This document shows, one piece after another, positions 16,333 through 25,717 of a stretch of 49,219 bases of DNA. The DNA is taken from the NCBI GenBank assembly GCA_945947575.1, contig CAMEYM010000022.1, forward strand, positions 1 through 49,219, given 5' to 3'. Source of the stretch: Rhizobium sp. Q54. GTDB taxonomy: Bacteria > Pseudomonadota > Alphaproteobacteria > UBA2966 > CAIVPW01. Made by a program: the position numbers and the translations under genes. Below the pieces are notes generated by a model that was not told where the DNA came from, did no database searches, and saw only the letters and a list, made by a program, of their open reading frames with translations. The number at the start of each line of letters is the position of its first letter. Positions within the stretch are counted from its first letter, which is position 1.

Positions 16333-17163
16333 ATGCTCGCGTTGCGTCGTCCCAGCGTATTGCCTGGCTTTGGCCCGACGCTGGGATTCGCACTCCTCTA
16401 TCTCAGCCTGATCGTGCTCATCCCGCTGGCCGCGCTGTTCTTCCGTTCCGCGGACCTTGGCTTCGACGGCTTTCTGCGCGTGGTCTCGACGCCGCGCGCG
16501 CTGGCCGCATTCCGGCTGACGTTCGGGGCGGCGCTGTTCGCCGCGCTGGTCAACGCATTCTTCGGGCTGCTGCTGGCGTGGGTGCTGACGCGCTATCGCT
16601 TCCCTGGACGGCGCATTATCGACGGGCTCGTCGACCTGCCGTTCGCGCTGCCGACCGCGGTCGCCGGCATTGCCTTGGCGACGCTCTATGCGCCGAACGG
16701 CTGGCTCGGCAGCCTGCTCGACAAGGTCGGCATCAAGGTCGCCTACACGCCGGCCGGCGTGTTCGTCGCCCTGGTCTTCATCAGCCTGCCGTTTGTGGTC
16801 CGTACCATCCAGCCCGTGCTGCAGGATCTCGAGCCTGAGCTGGAAGAGGCCTCCGCGAGTCTCGGCGCGAACCGCTGGCAGACGTGGCGCTTCGTCGTGT
16901 TCCCGGTGCTGCTGCCAGCGCTCCTGACAGGCTTCGCGCTCGCGTTCGCGCGGGCGCTGGGCGAGTACGGATCGGTCATCTTCATCGCCGGCAACCTGCC
17001 CGGCCGCTCGGAGATCGTGCCGCTCCTGATCTTCATTCAGCTTGAGCAGTACCAGTACGCTGCCGCAGCAGCGATCGCGACGGTGATGCTCCTTGCCTCG
17101 TTCGTGCTGCTCCTGTTGATCAACCTGTTGCAGCGCTGGGCATCCAAGCGGCACGGCGAATGA
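16333..17163 (+). CDS. cysT: Sulfate ABC transporter permease CysT
   Basis: A 276-aa inner-membrane permease with about six membrane helices. It has the conserved cytoplasmic EAA-type loop ([22 protein letters not shown] near 170-195) and the following [14 protein letters not shown] typical of CysT/CysU. It pairs with CysW to form the channel. It begins 5 bp after sbp, and its stop overlaps cysW by 4 bp, indicating coupled translation. Confidence 0.95.
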   Translation: MLALRRPSVLPGFGPTLGFALLYLSLIVLIPLAALFFRSADLGFDGFLRVVSTPRALAAFRLTFGAALFAALVNAFFGLLLAWVLTRYRFPGRRIIDGLVDLPFALPTAVAGIALATLYAPNGWLGSLLDKVGIKVAYTPAGVFVALVFISLPFVVRTIQPVLQDLEPELEEASASLGANRWQTWRFVVFPVLLPALLTGFALAFARALGEYGSVIFIAGNLPGRSEIVPLLIFIQLEQYQYAAAAAIATVMLLASFVLLLLINLLQRWASKRHGE

Positions 17164-18056
17164 CCAAGACCTCGTCCGTCATGGGCCCGCCGCCCCCCGC
17201 GCTGACGACGACGACGGAACCGCCGGCCGTGCGCCGGGCGCTGATTCTCGGCGCCGTCGCATTTGTCGCGCTGTTCCTGGTGATGCCCTTGGCCGTCGTG
17301 CTGGCCGAGGCATTCCGGCGCGGTGTCGGCGCCTACTTTGATGCCATCACGGAACCCTACACGCTGGCGGCCGTGGGTCTCACGCTTACCGCCGCGGCCA
17401 TCGCCGTGCCGCTCAACGTCATCTTCGGCCTCACCGCGGCATGGGCGATTGCCAAGTTCGAGTTCGCCGGCAAGAGCCTGCTGATCACCCTGATCGACCT
17501 GCCGTTCTCGGTGTCGCCGGTCATCGCCGGCCTCATCTATGTCCTCATGTTCGGCGCCCAGGGCTGGGTCGGCCCATGGCTGATCGAGCACGACTTCCGC
17601 ATCATCTTCGCGCTGCCCGGCATTGTGCTCGCGACTGTGTTCGTCACGTTTCCGTTCGTCGCGCGCGAGCTCATCCCGCTCATGCAGGACCAGGGCACGG
17701 ACGAGGAGGAGGCGGCGACGCTGCTCGGCGCCTCGGGCTGGCAGACGTTCTTCCGAGTCACGCTGCCCAACGTGAAGTGGGCGCTGCTCTACGGCGTGCT
17801 GCTGTGCAATGCGCGCGCCATGGGCGAGTTCGGCGCCGTCGCAGTGGTGTCCGGTCACATCCGCGGCGTCACCAATACGATGCCGCTGCACATCGAGATT
17901 CTCTACAACGAGTACAAATTCGCCGCGTCGTTTGCGGTGGCGTCGCTGCTGGCGCTCCTGGCCCTCGTCACTCTCGTGGCGAAGATCCTTCTGGAGTGGC
18001 GCTACGGCGATGAGCTGGCCGGCGTGCATCGCATGCCGCGAGGGGGCAAGGCATGA
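17160..18056 (+). CDS. cysW: Sulfate ABC transporter permease CysW
   Basis: A 298-aa permease with about six membrane helices. It has [20 protein letters not shown] near residue 110, [22 protein letters not shown] (EAA loop) and [19 protein letters not shown], all diagnostic of CysW. The first 25 residues are a Pro/Thr-rich cytoplasmic lead. It overlaps both cysT and cysA by 4 bp (ATGA type). Confidence 0.95.
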   Translation: MTKTSSVMGPPPPALTTTTEPPAVRRALILGAVAFVALFLVMPLAVVLAEAFRRGVGAYFDAITEPYTLAAVGLTLTAAAIAVPLNVIFGLTAAWAIAKFEFAGKSLLITLIDLPFSVSPVIAGLIYVLMFGAQGWVGPWLIEHDFRIIFALPGIVLATVFVTFPFVARELIPLMQDQGTDEEEAATLLGASGWQTFFRVTLPNVKWALLYGVLLCNARAMGEFGAVAVVSGHIRGVTNTMPLHIEILYNEYKFAASFAVASLLALLALVTLVAKILLEWRYGDELAGVHRMPRGGKA

Positions 18057-19156
18057 GCATCGAAGTTCGCGGCGTCGAGAAGGTATTCGGCGGGTTCCGC
18101 GCCATCGACGGCGTCAGCCTGAACGTGCAGGAAGGCGAGCTCGTCGCGCTGTTGGGGCCGTCCGGCTCCGGCAAGACCACGCTTCTGCGCGTCATTGCCG
18201 GCCTGGAATTCCCGACCGCCGGTTCCGTCTTGTTCGACGGTGAGGACGCCGTCACGCGCCACGTCCGCGAGCGCAAGGTCGGCTTCGTCTTCCAGCACTA
18301 CGCGCTGTTCAAGCACATGACGGTATTCAACAACGTCGCGTTCGGCCTGCGCGTGAAGTCGCGCGCGACGCGTCCCTCGAACGAGGAGATCACGTCCAAG
18401 GTCAACGCACTCCTGAACCTCGTCCAGGTCGAGCAGTTCGGCAACCGCTACCCCTCGCAGCTGTCGGGCGGCCAGCGCCAGCGCGTCGCGCTTGCGCGCG
18501 CCCTCGCCATCGAGCCGCGCGTGCTGCTCCTCGATGAGCCGTTCGGCGCCCTCGACGCCAAGGTGCGCAAGGAGCTGCGCCGCTGGCTGCGTGGCCTGCA
18601 TGACCGCATGGGTCTGACCTCGGTGTTCGTCACCCACGACCAGGAAGAGGCGATGGAGCTCTCCGACCGCGTCGCCGTGATGAACCGCGGCCGCATCGAG
18701 CAGGTCGGCAGTCCCACCGAGGTCTACGACACTCCCGCGACGCCGTTCGTCTACGAGTTCCTCGGCAACGCCAACCGCCTTCCGTGCCGCATCGAAAGGG
18801 GCCGCGCCTACCTCGGCCCAATCGTGTTCACCGAAGCGGTGGGCTTGGCCGATGGTCTCGGCATCGCGTTCGTTCGCCCGCACGACATCGAAGTGACCGT
18901 CGAGCATCAGAACCTGTCGATCCCGGCGACAGTGCGTCAGGTGCTGGTTGCCGGCGCCGTCGCCAAGCTTGAGCTGTCCTTGGACACCGAGCCGGGTATG
19001 CTCGAAGTCGAGCTGCCGCGCGGCGCCCATTGGGGTGCCCCGTTCACCGCCGGGCAGAAGGTCCATTGGCGCGCCCGCACCGCGCGGGTCTTCCCCGCCA
19101 ACGCCGGTTCGCCGCCTGCCGCACCCTCCGAAGTCGAGCCCGCCACGCTGAAGTAA
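18053..19156 (+). CDS. cysA: Sulfate/thiosulfate ABC transporter ATP-binding protein CysA
   Basis: A 367-aa ABC ATPase. Walker A is GPSGSGKTT (residues 35-43), the signature is [16 protein letters not shown] (about 140-155) and Walker B is [12 protein letters not shown] (about 160-171), with an H-loop in [12 protein letters not shown]. The C-terminal 110 residues form a TOBE-like regulatory domain, as in CysA. It energises the CysTW channel and closes the transporter operon. The last 25 residues are Pro/Ala/Ser-rich. Confidence 0.95.
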   Translation: MSIEVRGVEKVFGGFRAIDGVSLNVQEGELVALLGPSGSGKTTLLRVIAGLEFPTAGSVLFDGEDAVTRHVRERKVGFVFQHYALFKHMTVFNNVAFGLRVKSRATRPSNEEITSKVNALLNLVQVEQFGNRYPSQLSGGQRQRVALARALAIEPRVLLLDEPFGALDAKVRKELRRWLRGLHDRMGLTSVFVTHDQEEAMELSDRVAVMNRGRIEQVGSPTEVYDTPATPFVYEFLGNANRLPCRIERGRAYLGPIVFTEAVGLADGLGIAFVRPHDIEVTVEHQNLSIPATVRQVLVAGAVAKLELSLDTEPGMLEVELPRGAHWGAPFTAGQKVHWRARTARVFPANAGSPPAAPSEVEPATLK

Positions 19157-19193
19157 CGCCGTGGTAGCCTTGCGTCAGGCAAGGAGTCTCACG

Positions 19194-19469
19194 ATGAAGC
19201 AATCGCCGGCCGAATCCGCGTTCAACATCGAGGTTCTGCAGGCGCAGATCGCTGCCCTGCGTGAGGACCTCGCCCAGATCACCGCCACCATGGCGTCCGG
19301 TCTCAAGACCGCCCGCGACAAGGTGCGCGACGAGTTGCCAGAGGGCGTTCCCGCTCCCGGCGACGTTGAGGCGAACCTCGAGCGCGCGGTGCGCGAGCAC
19401 CCGCTCCTGGCGCTCGTGCTCGCCGGCGTGGTCGGATTCCTGCTCGGCTCGCTGACGCACCGCAAGTGA
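19194..19469 (+). CDS. DUF883/ElaB-YqjD-like membrane-anchored protein (91 aa)
   Basis: ATG at 19194 follows AAGGAG. It has a coiled-coil N-terminal two-thirds (IEVLQAQIAALREDLAQITA) and one C-terminal membrane segment (LLALVLAGVVGFLLGSL) ending THRK. This is the layout of ElaB/YqjD/DUF883 proteins, which tether ribosomes to the inner membrane in E. coli. It overlaps the next gene, a YqjE-like protein, by 4 bp, matching the yqjD-yqjE arrangement. Its function here is inferred from that arrangement. Confidence 0.8.
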   Translation: MKQSPAESAFNIEVLQAQIAALREDLAQITATMASGLKTARDKVRDELPEGVPAPGDVEANLERAVREHPLLALVLAGVVGFLLGSLTHRK

Positions 19470-19843
19470 GCACGCTCCTCCAAGGCATCGCCTGGGGCCT
19501 CGGTACCGCGCGCGCGCGTGCCGCCATGGGGCGCGCGATCTTGCGCGTGACGCTGGCGCTGACCGCAATGATCCTGATGCTGCTCGCCGTCGGCTACTTG
19601 CTGGATGCGGCCAACGGGGCGCTCGCCGCCATCGTCGGACCGGTCTACGCCGCGCTGATCATGGGCGCCGCATTGTTGATGGTCGCCGTCGTGCTCTGGC
19701 TCACGGCCCGGCAGATCGCTCGCCGCCGTGTCGCATCGCTGCCGGCATCTGGCGGCGAAGCAGGCAGGCTACTGCTGATTCTGCTCAGCGTGCTCGCCGG
19801 CGTCGTCGCCGCGCGTTCCCGCAGCGGCGGGAAGAAGGCCTAA
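19466..19843 (+). CDS. YqjE-like / phage-holin-family (DUF1469-like) membrane protein (125 aa)
   Basis: A GTG start at 19466 overlaps the previous stop (GTGA). There are two strong central membrane helices ([16 protein letters not shown] and [19 protein letters not shown]) and a weaker C-terminal hydrophobic stretch, with Arg-rich connecting loops. Its size and its partnering with a DUF883-like gene fit the YqjE/Actinobacterial holin-family proteins of unknown role. The stop overlaps the end of purA on the other strand. Confidence 0.72.
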   Translation: MSTLLQGIAWGLGTARARAAMGRAILRVTLALTAMILMLLAVGYLLDAANGALAAIVGPVYAALIMGAALLMVAVVLWLTARQIARRRVASLPASGGEAGRLLLILLSVLAGVVAARSRSGGKKA

Positions 19844-21129
19844 GCCGCGAACGGATCCTTCAACAGGATCGTGTCGTCGCGCTCGGGGCTGGTGGACAGC
19901 AGCGTCACCGGCGCCTCGATCAGCTCTTCGATGCGGCGGATGTATTTCACCGCCGTCGCCGGCAGCGCGGCATAGCTGCGCGCGCCGCGCGTGCTCTCGC
20001 TCCAGCCTTCCATCGTCTCGTAGACCGGGCGCACGCGCGCCTGCGGCGAAGCACCTGCGGGCAGATAGTCCACCGAGTGCCCGTCCAGCAGGTAGTGCGT
20101 GCAGACCTTGAGCTCCTTCATGCCGTCGAGCACGTCAAGCTTGGTGAGGGCGATGCCGTCGATGCCGCCGATCTTCACCGCCTGTCGCACTGCCACGGCG
20201 TCGAACCAGCCGCAGCGCCGCCGCCGCCCGGTCACCGTGCCGAACTCCTTGCCGCGCTCGCCGATGCCGCGTCCGATCTCGTCGTCGAGCTCGGTCGGGA
20301 AGGGGCCCGCACCGACGCGCGTCGTGTAGGCCTTGGTGATGCCGAGCACGTGGTCGATGGCGCCGGGTCCGACGCCCGCGCCGGTCGAAGCCGCGCCCGC
20401 CGTCGTGTTCGACGACGTGACGTACGGATAGGTGCCCTGATCGACGTCGAGCAGCGTGCCTTGCGCGCCCTCGAACAGCACGTGCTTGCCGAGGCGCCGC
20501 GCTTCGGCGAGCCGCCGCCACACCGGATCGGCGAACGGCAGGATCTTGGGCGCGATCTCTTTCAGCGAGCGCACCAGCGCGTCGCCGTCCACCGGCGGCT
20601 TGCCGAAGCCCTTGCGCAAGGCGTTGTGGTAGGCGAGTAGGCGGTCCACCTGATGCCCGAGCTGCGAGTCGTCGGCGAGGTCGCACACGCGCACTGCGCG
20701 CCGCCCGACCTTGTCCTCGTAAGCGGGCCCGATGCCGCGCCGCGTCGTCCCCAGCGGCTGGTTGGTCGAATCCTCGCGGTAGGTGTCGAGCTCGCGGTGC
20801 AGCGGCAGGATCAGCGTCGCACTCTCGGAGACCTTGAGGTTCTCCGGCGTGACATGCACGCCCTGCTTGCCGATGTTGGCGATCTCGGTGAGCAGTGCCC
20901 AGGGGTCGACGACGACGCCGTTGCCGATGATCGACAGCTTGCCCGGCCGCACCACACCGGACGGCAGCAGGCTGAGCTTGTAGACGGTGCCGTCGATGAC
21001 CAGGGTGTGGCCGGCATTGTGGCCGCCCTGGAAGCGGACCACGATCTCGGCGCGCTGGCTCAGCCAGTCGACGATCTTGCCTTTGCCTTCGTCGCCCCAC
21101 TGGGCGCCGATGACGACTACATTGGCCAT
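19840..21129 (-). CDS. purA: Adenylosuccinate synthetase
   Basis: A 429-aa enzyme that joins IMP and aspartate with GTP hydrolysis in AMP synthesis. The N-terminus has [16 protein letters not shown] (P-loop-like GDEGKGK at residues 12-18, with catalytic Asp), then GGHNAGHT with the catalytic His. [15 protein letters not shown] and [13 protein letters not shown] are also present. Length is normal. It lies 20 bp after hisZ and is likely co-transcribed from the promoter at 22688-22716. Confidence 0.97.
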   Translation of the reverse strand: MANVVVIGAQWGDEGKGKIVDWLSQRAEIVVRFQGGHNAGHTLVIDGTVYKLSLLPSGVVRPGKLSIIGNGVVVDPWALLTEIANIGKQGVHVTPENLKVSESATLILPLHRELDTYREDSTNQPLGTTRRGIGPAYEDKVGRRAVRVCDLADDSQLGHQVDRLLAYHNALRKGFGKPPVDGDALVRSLKEIAPKILPFADPVWRRLAEARRLGKHVLFEGAQGTLLDVDQGTYPYVTSSNTTAGAASTGAGVGPGAIDHVLGITKAYTTRVGAGPFPTELDDEIGRGIGERGKEFGTVTGRRRRCGWFDAVAVRQAVKIGGIDGIALTKLDVLDGMKELKVCTHYLLDGHSVDYLPAGASPQARVRPVYETMEGWSESTRGARSYAALPATAVKYIRRIEELIEAPVTLLSTSPERDDTILLKDPFAA

Positions 21130-21149
21130 GGCAATTTCAGGCGCGCGCG

Positions 21150-22310
21150 CTACAGCGGCTGCGCCTGTCCCCCTGAAAGTGTGTGCGTGCAGCCTTGCGC
21201 CTTCGCAGCGGCTCGTGTGTCGCGCTCGCTCTCGAGTCCGGCGCGCGTGCGCCAGCCGGCGGCGTGCAGCTTCCGGCGCTCAGCGGCGTTGCTGCCAAAG
21301 GGCAAGTACAAGAGACGCGCCCGCTCTTGCGGCCCGGCTGCCTGCACCAATTGCTCCATGAACAGGGTGGCGCCCGTCGCCGGCTCGCCGTTGCCCAGCA
21401 CGTAGCGCCCGCCGCGGCCGAGCTCGCCGGCGACGCCCTTGGCAAAGACCGTAAAGCTGATGCCCGTCTGATATTCGAGGCCGCGGAACTCGACCGGGTC
21501 GATGGTCATGGCGAGGCCCGGTACCTGCTCGCGTACCAGGCGCACCGCTTCGCCGAGGTCGCGCACGTGCTGCTTGGCCACCGGTGGCAGCGACAGCTTG
21601 CCCAGCGCCGCGAGCGCCGCGTCCGCCGTGCCGGTGGCGCGCTGCAGGGTGCTGAACGTCAATCGACGCTCCTCGGTCAGGGCCGTCAGCGCCTGCAGGG
21701 CGCCGGCGTCCTTGCGGTCGAGCGCCGCGCGCAGGCTCGCCGTAGTGGCGGCATCTAGCTCCATGCCTGCGCACATCAGCGGCACTAGGCGCGGCAGCGA
21801 CAGATCGAACGACGGTTGCGCGACGCCGATCGCCGCCAGCGCCTCGGCGACCGCGACCATGACCTCGGCATCGGCAGCAAGCGTCGGCGCGCCGATCAGC
21901 TCGATGCCGACCTGAGTCACTTCGCGCTCGGGACGCAGCTGGCTGCCCTTCAGCTGCAGCACGGGCCCCGCGTACGACAGCCGCAACGGGCGCGGTGCCT
22001 TGGCCAGACGGGTCGTGGCAATGCGGGCAATCTGCGGCGTGATGTCGGGACGCAGTCCCATCATGCGCTGGCTGACCGGGTCCATCAGGCGGAACATGTT
22101 CGGCGCCACGGCGCCGCCCGGTCCGTCGGTCAGGGTTTCCTCGAACTCGGCGAGGGGCGGCTTGACCCGCTCGTAGCCGAACGCCGCGAAGGTAGCCACC
22201 AGGCGCGATTCCATGTCCGCCTCGATGGCGGCATCCGGCATCAGCGTGTCGTTGAGGCCGTTGGGCAGCAGCGCTTTTTGCGCGCCGGGGAGAGGGGGCT
22301 CCGTGCTCAT
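21150..22310 (-). CDS. hisZ: ATP phosphoribosyltransferase regulatory subunit HisZ
   Basis: A 386-aa HisRS-like paralogue without an anticodon-binding domain. It has class II tRNA-synthetase core motifs ([20 protein letters not shown] motif 2 region near 80-100) and [10 protein letters not shown] near the C-terminus. It forms the allosteric subunit of short-form HisG in histidine synthesis; hisG is not in this window. ATG at 22310 (MSTEPPLPG) is used. The frame is open for 124 further codons upstream, but that stretch is leader-like and lacks a credible start. Some 60 C-terminal residues look divergent. Confidence 0.92.
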   Translation of the reverse strand: MSTEPPLPGAQKALLPNGLNDTLMPDAAIEADMESRLVATFAAFGYERVKPPLAEFEETLTDGPGGAVAPNMFRLMDPVSQRMMGLRPDITPQIARIATTRLAKAPRPLRLSYAGPVLQLKGSQLRPEREVTQVGIELIGAPTLAADAEVMVAVAEALAAIGVAQPSFDLSLPRLVPLMCAGMELDAATTASLRAALDRKDAGALQALTALTEERRLTFSTLQRATGTADAALAALGKLSLPPVAKQHVRDLGEAVRLVREQVPGLAMTIDPVEFRGLEYQTGISFTVFAKGVAGELGRGGRYVLGNGEPATGATLFMEQLVQAAGPQERARLLYLPFGSNAAERRKLHAAGWRTRAGLESERDTRAAAKAQGCTHTLSGGQAQPL

Positions 22311-22687
22311 GGCTGCAGTTCGTTCCGAAGACTCTTCGTTGCCGGACGGACGCCGCACCACCGCGTATTGGCTCGCGTATCGCTCGCGTACATTTGCGTA
22401 CTCTTTGCGCGGCGCGCCATGCGTCCGTCCGTGCCTAAGTGGTTGTGCGCCCGCCCAAATCGGCGCGCCCGCACGTGTCGCGCCGCCGCGCGTCGCTTTC
22501 GCGGGCGCCCTGCATAGCACTTTCCACCGCCAAATACGGCTAAGTACGGCGGCACATCCGAGCACTGCGGGGCGTGGGAGCACGGGGGCACAAGCGCCCG
22601 CAGGCATGCCTTCGCGCACCAGGGCGACCGCCCACGCCGCTGCGAGACGTGTCCCGGATTTGTGTTGACCTGTGCCATTCACCGGAC
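22311..22687 (-). promoter_or_regulatory. Long structured 5' leader of hisZ-purA
   Basis: About 370 nt separate the promoter from the hisZ start. No gene is recognised here on either strand. The leader contains an 11-bp inverted repeat (22343-22353 with 22421-22431) that would close a 67-nt loop. The loop holds four near-repeats of GCGTA spaced 10-12 bp. An in-frame, stop-free extension of hisZ covers it, but its composition is Arg/Ala-rich and unlike HisZ. It may be a regulatory leader; no known riboswitch class was recognised. Confidence 0.4.
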
Positions 22688-22716
22688 ATGATACCGCATG
22701 TATACATTCGTGTCAA
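22688..22716 (-). promoter_or_regulatory. Strong sigma70 promoter for hisZ-purA
   Basis: On the minus strand, a perfect TTGACA (-35, 22716-22711), a 17-bp spacer and TATCAT (-10, 22693-22688). The region is AT-rich compared with its surroundings and points to hisZ. Confidence 0.65.
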
Positions 22717-22732
22717 TACGTAATGTAATGCA

Positions 22733-22943
22733 GTGGCAGAGCAGGTATTCTTAACGAGCCGATCATTGTGGTCGCCGACATCGGCCACGGCGCTGACGAA
22801 GAGCGGCTGTACGCGCTAGGTCGAACGGATGATGGCGGTTGCTGCAGGTTGTCTTCGCACTGCGCGGCCAAGGCAAGTTGGTCAGAGTGATTTCCGCGGC
22901 CTATGCACCGCAAGGAGAAGGCGATCTATGAACAAGAAGCTTG
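22733..22943 (+). pseudogene. Frameshifted BrnT-like (DUF497) toxin remnant
   Basis: Pieces of one BrnT/DUF497-type protein appear consecutively in different frames: VAEQVFL (from 22733), NEPIIVVADIGHGADEERL with YALGRTDDG, then RLLQVVFALRGQGKLVRVISA, then PMHRKEKAIYEQEA ending near 22943. Joined, they give the typical BrnT C-terminal two-thirds (EERLYALGRT, VVFALR, RVISARxMHRKE). At least three frameshifts separate them and the N-terminus is missing, so the toxin cannot be made. The toxin end overlaps the antitoxin start, which is the normal brnT-brnA order. Confidence 0.7.
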
Positions 22944-23197
22944 GGCCCGTGCCGAAGTTCCGCAACAAGGCCGAGGAGCGCCGCTTCTGGGAGACCCACT
23001 CATCGTCGGACAGAGATTCCGACACTAACTCCCCCAACCTTCGGGTACTACGCGAGCAGGAACGCCGTCACCAAGCCGACGGCGATCCACTGCACCGCGG
23101 CGAAGGCGGTTTCGAGAGCCGCGAAATCTCGGATTTCCAGCTTGAAGCCGCGAGACGCTGCCCTGGTACCCGGCGTGCAGTATCATGCCCAGCATGA
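22928..23197 (+). pseudogene. Truncated CopG-like antitoxin (BrnA-type partner)
   Basis: ATG at 22928 has a good ribosome site (AAGGAGAAG). The first 28 residues (KLGPVPKFRNKAEERRFWETHSSSD) match the N-terminus of CopG-type antitoxins paired with BrnT. After about 23011 the similarity stops: the frame continues to 23197 with unrelated Arg/Glu-rich sequence, and the ribbon-helix-helix part is absent. The homologous part therefore covers about 22928-23011. It could still be translated, but it would lack the DNA-binding domain. Confidence 0.65.
23048..23182 (-). pseudogene. Antisense tail of a small membrane protein
   Basis: A 44-codon open stretch on the minus strand between two stops, without ATG or a suitable ribosome site. 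It ends FKLEIRDFAALETAF then AAVQWIAVGLVTAFLLA, a convincing membrane helix followed by a stop. It lies antisense to the non-homologous tail of the broken antitoxin. I take it as the 3' fragment of a lost gene; chance cannot be excluded. Confidence 0.3.
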
Positions 23198-24006
23198 TCC
23201 GAGCGCACTTGCTGGGGCTGACCGTTGCCGCGTTCGTTGCCGGGGCAGCGGGGGCGGGTCCATTGGAGGATGCGCAGGCTGCCTACGAGCGTAAAGATTT
23301 CGCCACGGCGCAAAGGCTCTGGAGCCCACTGGCTGAACAGGGCGTGGCCGACGCGGAGTTCGGATTGGGGCGCTTGTTCCTATTCGGCAACGGCGTGATC
23401 CAGGATGGAGCCCAGGCAGTCTCGTGGTTGAGCAGGGCGGCCGCTAACGGCAGAACGAACGTAGGCTGGCTGCTTGGGCAGATATACGACGGCGACCTGG
23501 ATGTGCTTGGCCTGAACGTCGTGCCGGACTCGGCGGAGGCGGTGCGCTGGTATCGAGTCGCAGCCGAAGGCGGCTTTATGGCAGCCTGGCAACAGCTCGC
23601 CGAGCATTACGCTGAGGGGCGCGGCGTCGCCCAGGATTTCGCGGAAGCGATCAAGTGGTACCGCAAGCTCGCGGACGAAGGCGACATATTCGCCCAAAGC
23701 CAAATCGGCGAATTCTATCGAGTTGGCCGCGGCGTGCCCCAAGACTACGCGGAAGCGGCGAGGTGGTTCGGCGAGGCGGGAAATGGGGGTTACGCCTACG
23801 CGCAGTATCAGATGGGACTTCTTTACCGCGATGGTCGCGGCGTGCGCGGCGATGTCGTCGAAGCCTACAAGTGGCTTGCCTTAGCATCTGGCGCCGCTGC
23901 CCCGTTCCCCGGAGCTGAAGCCGAGCGCACCCTCCTCGCCGTCAAGATGACCGCTGCCCAAATCGCCGAGGCGCAGCGATTGGCTAACGCGTGGAAGCCG
24001 AAGTAG
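23185..24006 (+). CDS. Secreted Sel1-repeat protein (273 aa)
   Basis: A Sec signal peptide (ending GAAGAGPLED) precedes about five Sel1-like repeats, among them AEFGLGRLFLFGNGVIQDGAQAVSWLSRAA-type units, AEHYAEGRGVAQDFAEAIKWY, GEFYRVGRGVPQDYAEAARWF and GLLYRDGRGVRGDVVEAYKW. Sel1 solenoids bind proteins, and periplasmic ones are common in Proteobacteria. Two in-frame ATGs (23185 and 23194) are possible and neither has a clear ribosome site. It lies between the TA remnant and serA, converging on serA. Confidence 0.88.
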   Translation: MPSMIRAHLLGLTVAAFVAGAAGAGPLEDAQAAYERKDFATAQRLWSPLAEQGVADAEFGLGRLFLFGNGVIQDGAQAVSWLSRAAANGRTNVGWLLGQIYDGDLDVLGLNVVPDSAEAVRWYRVAAEGGFMAAWQQLAEHYAEGRGVAQDFAEAIKWYRKLADEGDIFAQSQIGEFYRVGRGVPQDYAEAARWFGEAGNGGYAYAQYQMGLLYRDGRGVRGDVVEAYKWLALASGAAAPFPGAEAERTLLAVKMTAAQIAEAQRLANAWKPK

Positions 24007-24040
24007 CCGGCCCATCGGTGACGCCAACGCATCCTGACCC

Positions 24041-25651
24041 TCACGCCGCGCGTGCACCCGGCATGCGCTGCATGCCCGGGAACCGCAGCGCCTTTGCCTG
24101 GCGGACCATCGGCAGGCCGCGCAGGGAGGCCAGGACACTCTCCGGCACTCCGTCGTCCACCTCGATCAGCGAGATGGCGTCGCCGCCCGCTTTGTTGCGG
24201 CCTAGGTGGAAGGTGGCGATGTTGACCGACGCGTTGCCGAGGGCGGTGCCGAGTCGGCCGATGAAGCCCGGCTTGTCCTCGTTGGTGAGGAACAGCATGT
24301 GCGGCGCCAGCTCCGCCTCCACGGCGATGCCGTCGATCTCGACGACGCGCGGCTTCTGGTTGGCGAACAAGGTGCCGGCGACGGTGCGCGTGCGTCCCTC
24401 AGCCGTAACCGTGATGCGGATCAGCGAGGTGTAGTCGCCGGCCTTCTCGTTGGTGGACTCGATGATCTCGATGCCGCGCTCGCGCGCCACCACCGGCGCG
24501 TTGACCATGTTCACCGAGGACATCAGCGGCGACAGCAGGCCTTCCAGCACCACGGCGGCGAGCGGTCGCGTGTTGAGGGAGGCGACGTGGCCCTGGAACT
24601 CGATGGCGACGCGCTTCAGGCCGCTGTCGGTGATCTGGCCGGCGAAGCCGCCGAGCTGCTCGGCGAGCTTCATGTAGGGCTTGAGCTTCGGCGCATCCTC
24701 GGCGCTCACCGAGGCCATGTTGAGAGCATTGGTCACTGCGCCCAGCAGCAGGAAATCCGCCATCTGCTCGGCGACCTGGATCGCCACGTTCTCCTGCGCC
24801 TCGGTCGTGGAGGCGCCGAGATGCGGCGTCGCCACCACGTTGGGCAGCTTGAACAGCGGGCTGTCCTTGGCGGGCTCGACGGCGAACACGTCGAGGGCGG
24901 CGCCGGCGACCTGCCCGGACTTCAGCGCATCGTGCAGCGCGTCCTCGACGATGAGGCCGCCGCGCGCGCAATTGACGATGCGCACGCCCTTCTTGGTCCT
25001 CGCCAGCGCCTTGGCGTCGAGGATGTTGCGCGTCTGGTCGGTGAGCGGCGTGTGCAGGCTGATGAAGTCGGCGCGCGCCAGCAGGTCGTCGAGATCGACG
25101 CGCTCGACGCCGATCTCCTTGGCGCGGTCGACGGACAGGAACGGATCGTACGCCAGCACGCGCATCTTCAAACCTTGGGCGCGGTTGGCGACCACCGAGC
25201 CGATGTTGCCGCAACCGATCAGGCCGAGGGTCTTGTTGGCGACCTCGACGCCCATGAAGCGGTTCTTCTCCCACTTGCCGGCGCGCGTCGAGGCGTCGGC
25301 CTCAGGGATCTGGCGCGCCAGCGCCAGCATCATGGCGATCGCATGCTCGGCCGTGGTGATCGAATTGCCGAACGGCGTGTTCATCACCACGATGCCGCGC
25401 GCGGTGGCGGCCGGTACGTCGATGTTATCGACGCCAATGCCGGCGCGCCCCACCACCTTGAGGTTGCTTGCGGCCTCCAGAACCTCGGCCGTGATCTTGG
25501 TCGAGGAACGCACCGCCATGCCGTCGTAGCTGCCGACGATCTGCGCCAGCTCCTTCGGCGCCAGGCCGGGGCGCTCGTCCACGGTCAGGCCGCGCTCGCG
25601 AAAGATTTCCGCCGCGCGCGGGCTCATCGAGTCGGCGATCAGTACCTTCAT
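24041..25651 (-). CDS. serA: D-3-phosphoglycerate dehydrogenase
   Basis: A 536-aa long-form SerA, catalysing the first step of serine synthesis. It has the NAD-binding motif GLIGCGNIGSVVA (about residues 144-156), catalytic NCARGGLIVE (Arg near 234) and TPHLGAST with the catalytic His (near 278-285). An intervening ASB-like domain follows, and a C-terminal ACT domain (LTNEDKPGFIGRLGTALG) for serine feedback. It follows serC by 66 bp in a serC-serA operon. Confidence 0.97.
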   Translation of the reverse strand: MKVLIADSMSPRAAEIFRERGLTVDERPGLAPKELAQIVGSYDGMAVRSSTKITAEVLEAASNLKVVGRAGIGVDNIDVPAATARGIVVMNTPFGNSITTAEHAIAMMLALARQIPEADASTRAGKWEKNRFMGVEVANKTLGLIGCGNIGSVVANRAQGLKMRVLAYDPFLSVDRAKEIGVERVDLDDLLARADFISLHTPLTDQTRNILDAKALARTKKGVRIVNCARGGLIVEDALHDALKSGQVAGAALDVFAVEPAKDSPLFKLPNVVATPHLGASTTEAQENVAIQVAEQMADFLLLGAVTNALNMASVSAEDAPKLKPYMKLAEQLGGFAGQITDSGLKRVAIEFQGHVASLNTRPLAAVVLEGLLSPLMSSVNMVNAPVVARERGIEIIESTNEKAGDYTSLIRITVTAEGRTRTVAGTLFANQKPRVVEIDGIAVEAELAPHMLFLTNEDKPGFIGRLGTALGNASVNIATFHLGRNKAGGDAISLIEVDDGVPESVLASLRGLPMVRQAKALRFPGMQRMPGARAA

Positions 25652-25717
25652 TGAGCGGGTTCCTTGTCCATGATCTCGAGTGTTGCGCCGAAGGCGAACC
25701 GGCGTGCGCCAGGCACG

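Noticed and set aside
22311-22682. N-terminal extension of hisZ by 124 residues
   Set aside because: The frame is open, but the translation is Arg/Ala-rich and HisZ homologues begin near MSTEPP. The promoter at 22688-22716 directly precedes it, so it is better read as leader.
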